Assembly (NCBI GenBank): GCA_023105745.1
Contig: JALGQZ010000011.1
Span: 13,168,975 to 13,232,974, forward strand
Length of the DNA: 64,000 nucleotides
Reading direction: 5' to 3'
Source: Austropuccinia psidii
Taxonomy: Eukaryota > Basidiomycota > Pucciniomycetes > Pucciniales > Sphaerophragmiaceae
Shown here: in pieces, positions 63,101-64,000 of the stretch
Numbering within the stretch: the first letter of the stretch is position 1
Layout of the letters: each line of letters opens with the position of its first letter
Translations under genes and position numbers: made by a program
The notes under the pieces: model-generated
The model's database searches: none
Told to the model about the DNA's origin: nothing
The model's input: only the letters and a program-made list of their open reading frames with translations

Positions 63101-64000
63101 GAGAAGATCAAATATGAACTGACCAATGCCCCTGTCCTGATGATGCCTGATTTTGAACTACCATTCAAACTATATATAGATGCAGCATGTAGCCAAGGAC
63201 TAGGAGCAGCACTACACCAGAGGCAACTAGTGGATGGAATACCCAAAGAAGGAGTAATTTGCTATATATCAAGACAACTGAAAGACTCAGAAGCCAGATA
63301 TGGAGCTACTCAGACAGAATGTCTCTGTTTGGTATGGGCATTAGAGAAACTCCATTACTACTTGGAAGGAGCAGTATTTGAAGTTTTTACTGATTGCACA
63401 GCCCTCAAATCACTGTTGAACATCAAGACAACAAACAGACACATGCTTAGGTGGCAAATAGCCATACAAGAATATAGAGGGAATATGACTATCATCTATA
63501 AAGAAGGGAAAGGTCATACTAATGCAGATGGCCTCAGCAAGTGGCCACTGAAAAATGACCAAGAGAATCCAGCATATGGCCCAGAAAATGGCGCCAAAAT
63601 ACCCATACAATGCATGGAGATAGATAAGAGAAAGAACTTCAAACTATTAAACTGGGCATTAGGGAATGACCCATCAAACCCAGCACAGAGCTTTGGAGAG
63701 AGCAAAGAGATACCCATACTGGGAATCAGCTCCTCTAATCTGAATACAGAGTTCTTTAGCATAGTACAATCATCATACAATAAACACAAACAGTGTAGTA
63801 TATTGATACAACTCTTAAAGCAAAAGTACAGGAGTCCTGAACTAGAAATCCAATTGGAAGAGCCATGGCTCAAAAACTTCAGAGAGAATAGATTTTTCCT
63901 GATAGAGTATCTACTATACCATAGGGAAAAACACACAAGTGCCCTGGTAATAATAAATAGAGAACATATTTCCCTGATACTACAGGAATGCCATGACTGC
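59456..64000 (+). CDS. Element G Gag-Pol polyprotein (open to window end)
   Basis: First ATG after an upstream in-frame TAA (59396). At least 1,515 codons are open. Residues 1-240 are Gln/Arg/Ser-rich and overprinted by the accessory ORF. A predicted coiled coil (~270-360: KMRTEVETLKEANAF, LNSILEEQQTVRRDL) precedes the capsid-like domain (WPKFSGIGEYDHMEIIDYID). CCHC knuckle at 61322-61363 (residues 623-636), protease DTG at 61715-61723 (residue 754), RT YIDD at 62732-62743 (residues 1093-1096), RNase H Asp at 63179. The window ends in the integrase zinc domain (ILQECHDC). Gag and Pol share one frame with no stop or shift between them, so Gag excess must come from another mechanism. Confidence 0.9.
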   Translation, partial: MTPPLLRDLGFPKNQPEHWPRRHRGRRTGANDQQRTYHQGTPTQGLVPNQIQPRSPTRRLDRCRTGPPNTKTPERPLHMEHGQQNVHYGSIMGRSGDNNPEDLSQEDGLDGTYDRNGRLESQQEFQTLRRKSNQNQREPGSHTSHREILAQGRAQSDSGTPRNGRRSPIFPTTIQQFQALQAKGNFIQGSPTLPGSFQQAKRSPREKQNFFQPDEERRRPIDEKADGLSPRSTQKQEIVVPTNSFDSSDSIDPELMTETTIHTHEFEKKFTWTKLAQFMDWTYETSGKMRTEVETLKEANAFQATVIKDLNKNLAKIWTEFEKTNTQLNSILEEQQTVRRDLRSIQQQQDNFDKEIDYLYDREDNQYPPTQGQPTTSTKLKEEDKDYDQEPEYQIPKLRSESVYQDGENINYSEKQALKQLPEVTNWPKFSGIGEYDHMEIIDYIDGLFVDVPKIPDYWITTRLNTEFRGHANIWYTEMKEIHGRKSWPWWRNQIIQKYSNGSWIWQKTMSFESDRYSTEKDPYEWCLKQTKRLKAIDPNMTIEMRNHKLLTKLPGDLEHAVKCRCNNISSIDDIANVIQDVRKKTSIGRYTSYKPNFKDKRSEVKETNKEKGKETPNKKYVCHNCGSPDHYANNCTKPKKKIYAIDEESEEEQTGEKSDSDSMGNGMRAESQSEPHTIEEYIVECNEESSLEIQDIELDSEIPQITTDKELCKHTQNAQTFLVTPNRGMGFIHGTATKLTVYIENCKHPMIIDTGASCSIVAKKYLKQHFPKWEEEIIPTKARNFKSASGKMHSLGTVIKEIIIPHQEGNIRLEPEFVVLENAHVQGFLLGTEYQRMYGMDICSSKNRYLTIGTNKDKKFSFDINHVTNDNTLKELVEEFKEAQYGTQLTSKMKLNLLKVLRKHGGAFAIGDEPLGKIKGHDIELYLDVERPYPPMLRRTPYPARMETRKEIEKHINELLEMGVIRKIGHNEIVEVTTPVLITWHDGKSRLCGDFRALNNYTKADRYPIQRIPHALDKLAKAKFITKMDCMKGFHQNGVKPDSIKLLTIICHMGIYEYTRMPFGIKNAPAHFQRMMDTIFQDEIMEGWMVVYIDDIIMYSETWEDHVRKIDKILGKCTPINMKISLKKCNFGQQELLALGHKVSGLSLAIDQNKVVAVLKKPVPKNIKEMQSFLGFSSYYISHIKNFAHITSSLYKLRSKDVVFEITKERRDAFEKIKYELTNAPVLMMPDFELPFKLYIDAACSQGLGAALHQRQLVDGIPKEGVICYISRQLKDSEARYGATQTECLCLVWALEKLHYYLEGAVFEVFTDCTALKSLLNIKTTNRHMLRWQIAIQEYRGNMTIIYKEGKGHTNADGLSKWPLKNDQENPAYGPENGAKIPIQCMEIDKRKNFKLLNWALGNDPSNPAQSFGESKEIPILGISSSNLNTEFFSIVQSSYNKHKQCSILIQLLKQKYRSPELEIQLEEPWLKNFRENRFFLIEYLLYHREKHTSALVIINREHISLILQECHDC

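Larger units (their letters stand above)
56732..64000 (+). mobile_element. Element G: apparently intact Ty3/Gypsy retrotransposon, cut by the window edge
   Basis: A 5' LTR (56732-58232), primer-binding block, two predicted introns, an accessory ORF and a Gag-Pol frame open from 59456 to the last base. By comparison with B (10.1 kb) about 3 kb lies beyond the window. It is inserted in the Pol gene of element F. No stop or frameshift was seen, unlike A and B, so it could be autonomous. Confidence 0.92.

Noticed and set aside
60244..63936. Many minus-strand open frames of 66-157 codons across element G (and A, B)
   Set aside because: They are antisense shadows of the long plus-strand Gag-Pol frame; their Cys/Ser/Leu-rich translations mirror its codons.
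1..64000. CRISPR arrays, operons, ribosome-binding sites, riboswitches
   Set aside because: The introns, LTR elements and composition are eukaryotic. No regularly spaced short repeats or bacterial signals are present.

Overview
This 64-kb window is a nest of LTR retrotransposons from an AT-rich eukaryotic genome. I see no host single-copy protein gene and no complete structural RNA gene. The Ty3/Gypsy polyproteins (Gag with a CCHC knuckle, PR, RT, RNase H, HHCC/DDE integrase) and their LTRs resemble those I associate with rust fungi. The myrtle rust Austropuccinia psidii, whose genome is very large and Gypsy-rich, is my best guess; this is inference from protein style, not a database match.

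Layout from left to right. A solo LTR (159-1578) has 5-bp target duplications. A decayed chromovirus (element E, about 2586-7797) follows, split by a second solo LTR (4489-6509). A third LTR in minus orientation (9527-21412) was itself interrupted by a near-complete plus-strand Gypsy element A (10449-20145, TSD AGGTT). Next come the tail and LTR of an older A-like element H (21605-23750) and a decayed repeat (24700-26515). Minus-strand Gypsy element C (26516-47506) carries plus-strand element B (28669-38760, TSD TATAT) inside its 3' LTR. After C lie a copia RNase H remnant (47887-48228), a 1.3-kb inverted-repeat DNA element inside a tRNA-like sequence (49428-50789), and a largely unreadable stretch. 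Last is minus-strand Gypsy element F (53244-56731), cut by plus-strand element G (56732 to the window end), whose Gag-Pol frame is open to the edge.

The main discovery candidate is the 5' organisation of A, B and G, repeated in the divergent element C. After the 5' LTR and a putative primer-binding site there is a 0.55-0.75-kb intron whose removal would join a final A to TGG, creating the ATG of an accessory protein. A second, 60-80-nt intron contains the Gag-Pol start codon 14-20 nt before its acceptor. Splicing it yields an accessory protein whose last exon overlaps Gag-Pol in another frame for about 0.7 kb. Retaining it exposes the Gag-Pol start. In G the predicted accessory CDS is exactly 1008 nt (335 codons plus stop) and both overlapping frames are open.

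A, B and G look youngest, because they interrupt other elements and keep perfect TSDs or clean junctions. A carries two 1-nt deletions and two or three stops, B is heavily mutated, and G is apparently intact. Splice sites, primer-binding sites and promoters are read by eye and have not been tested.
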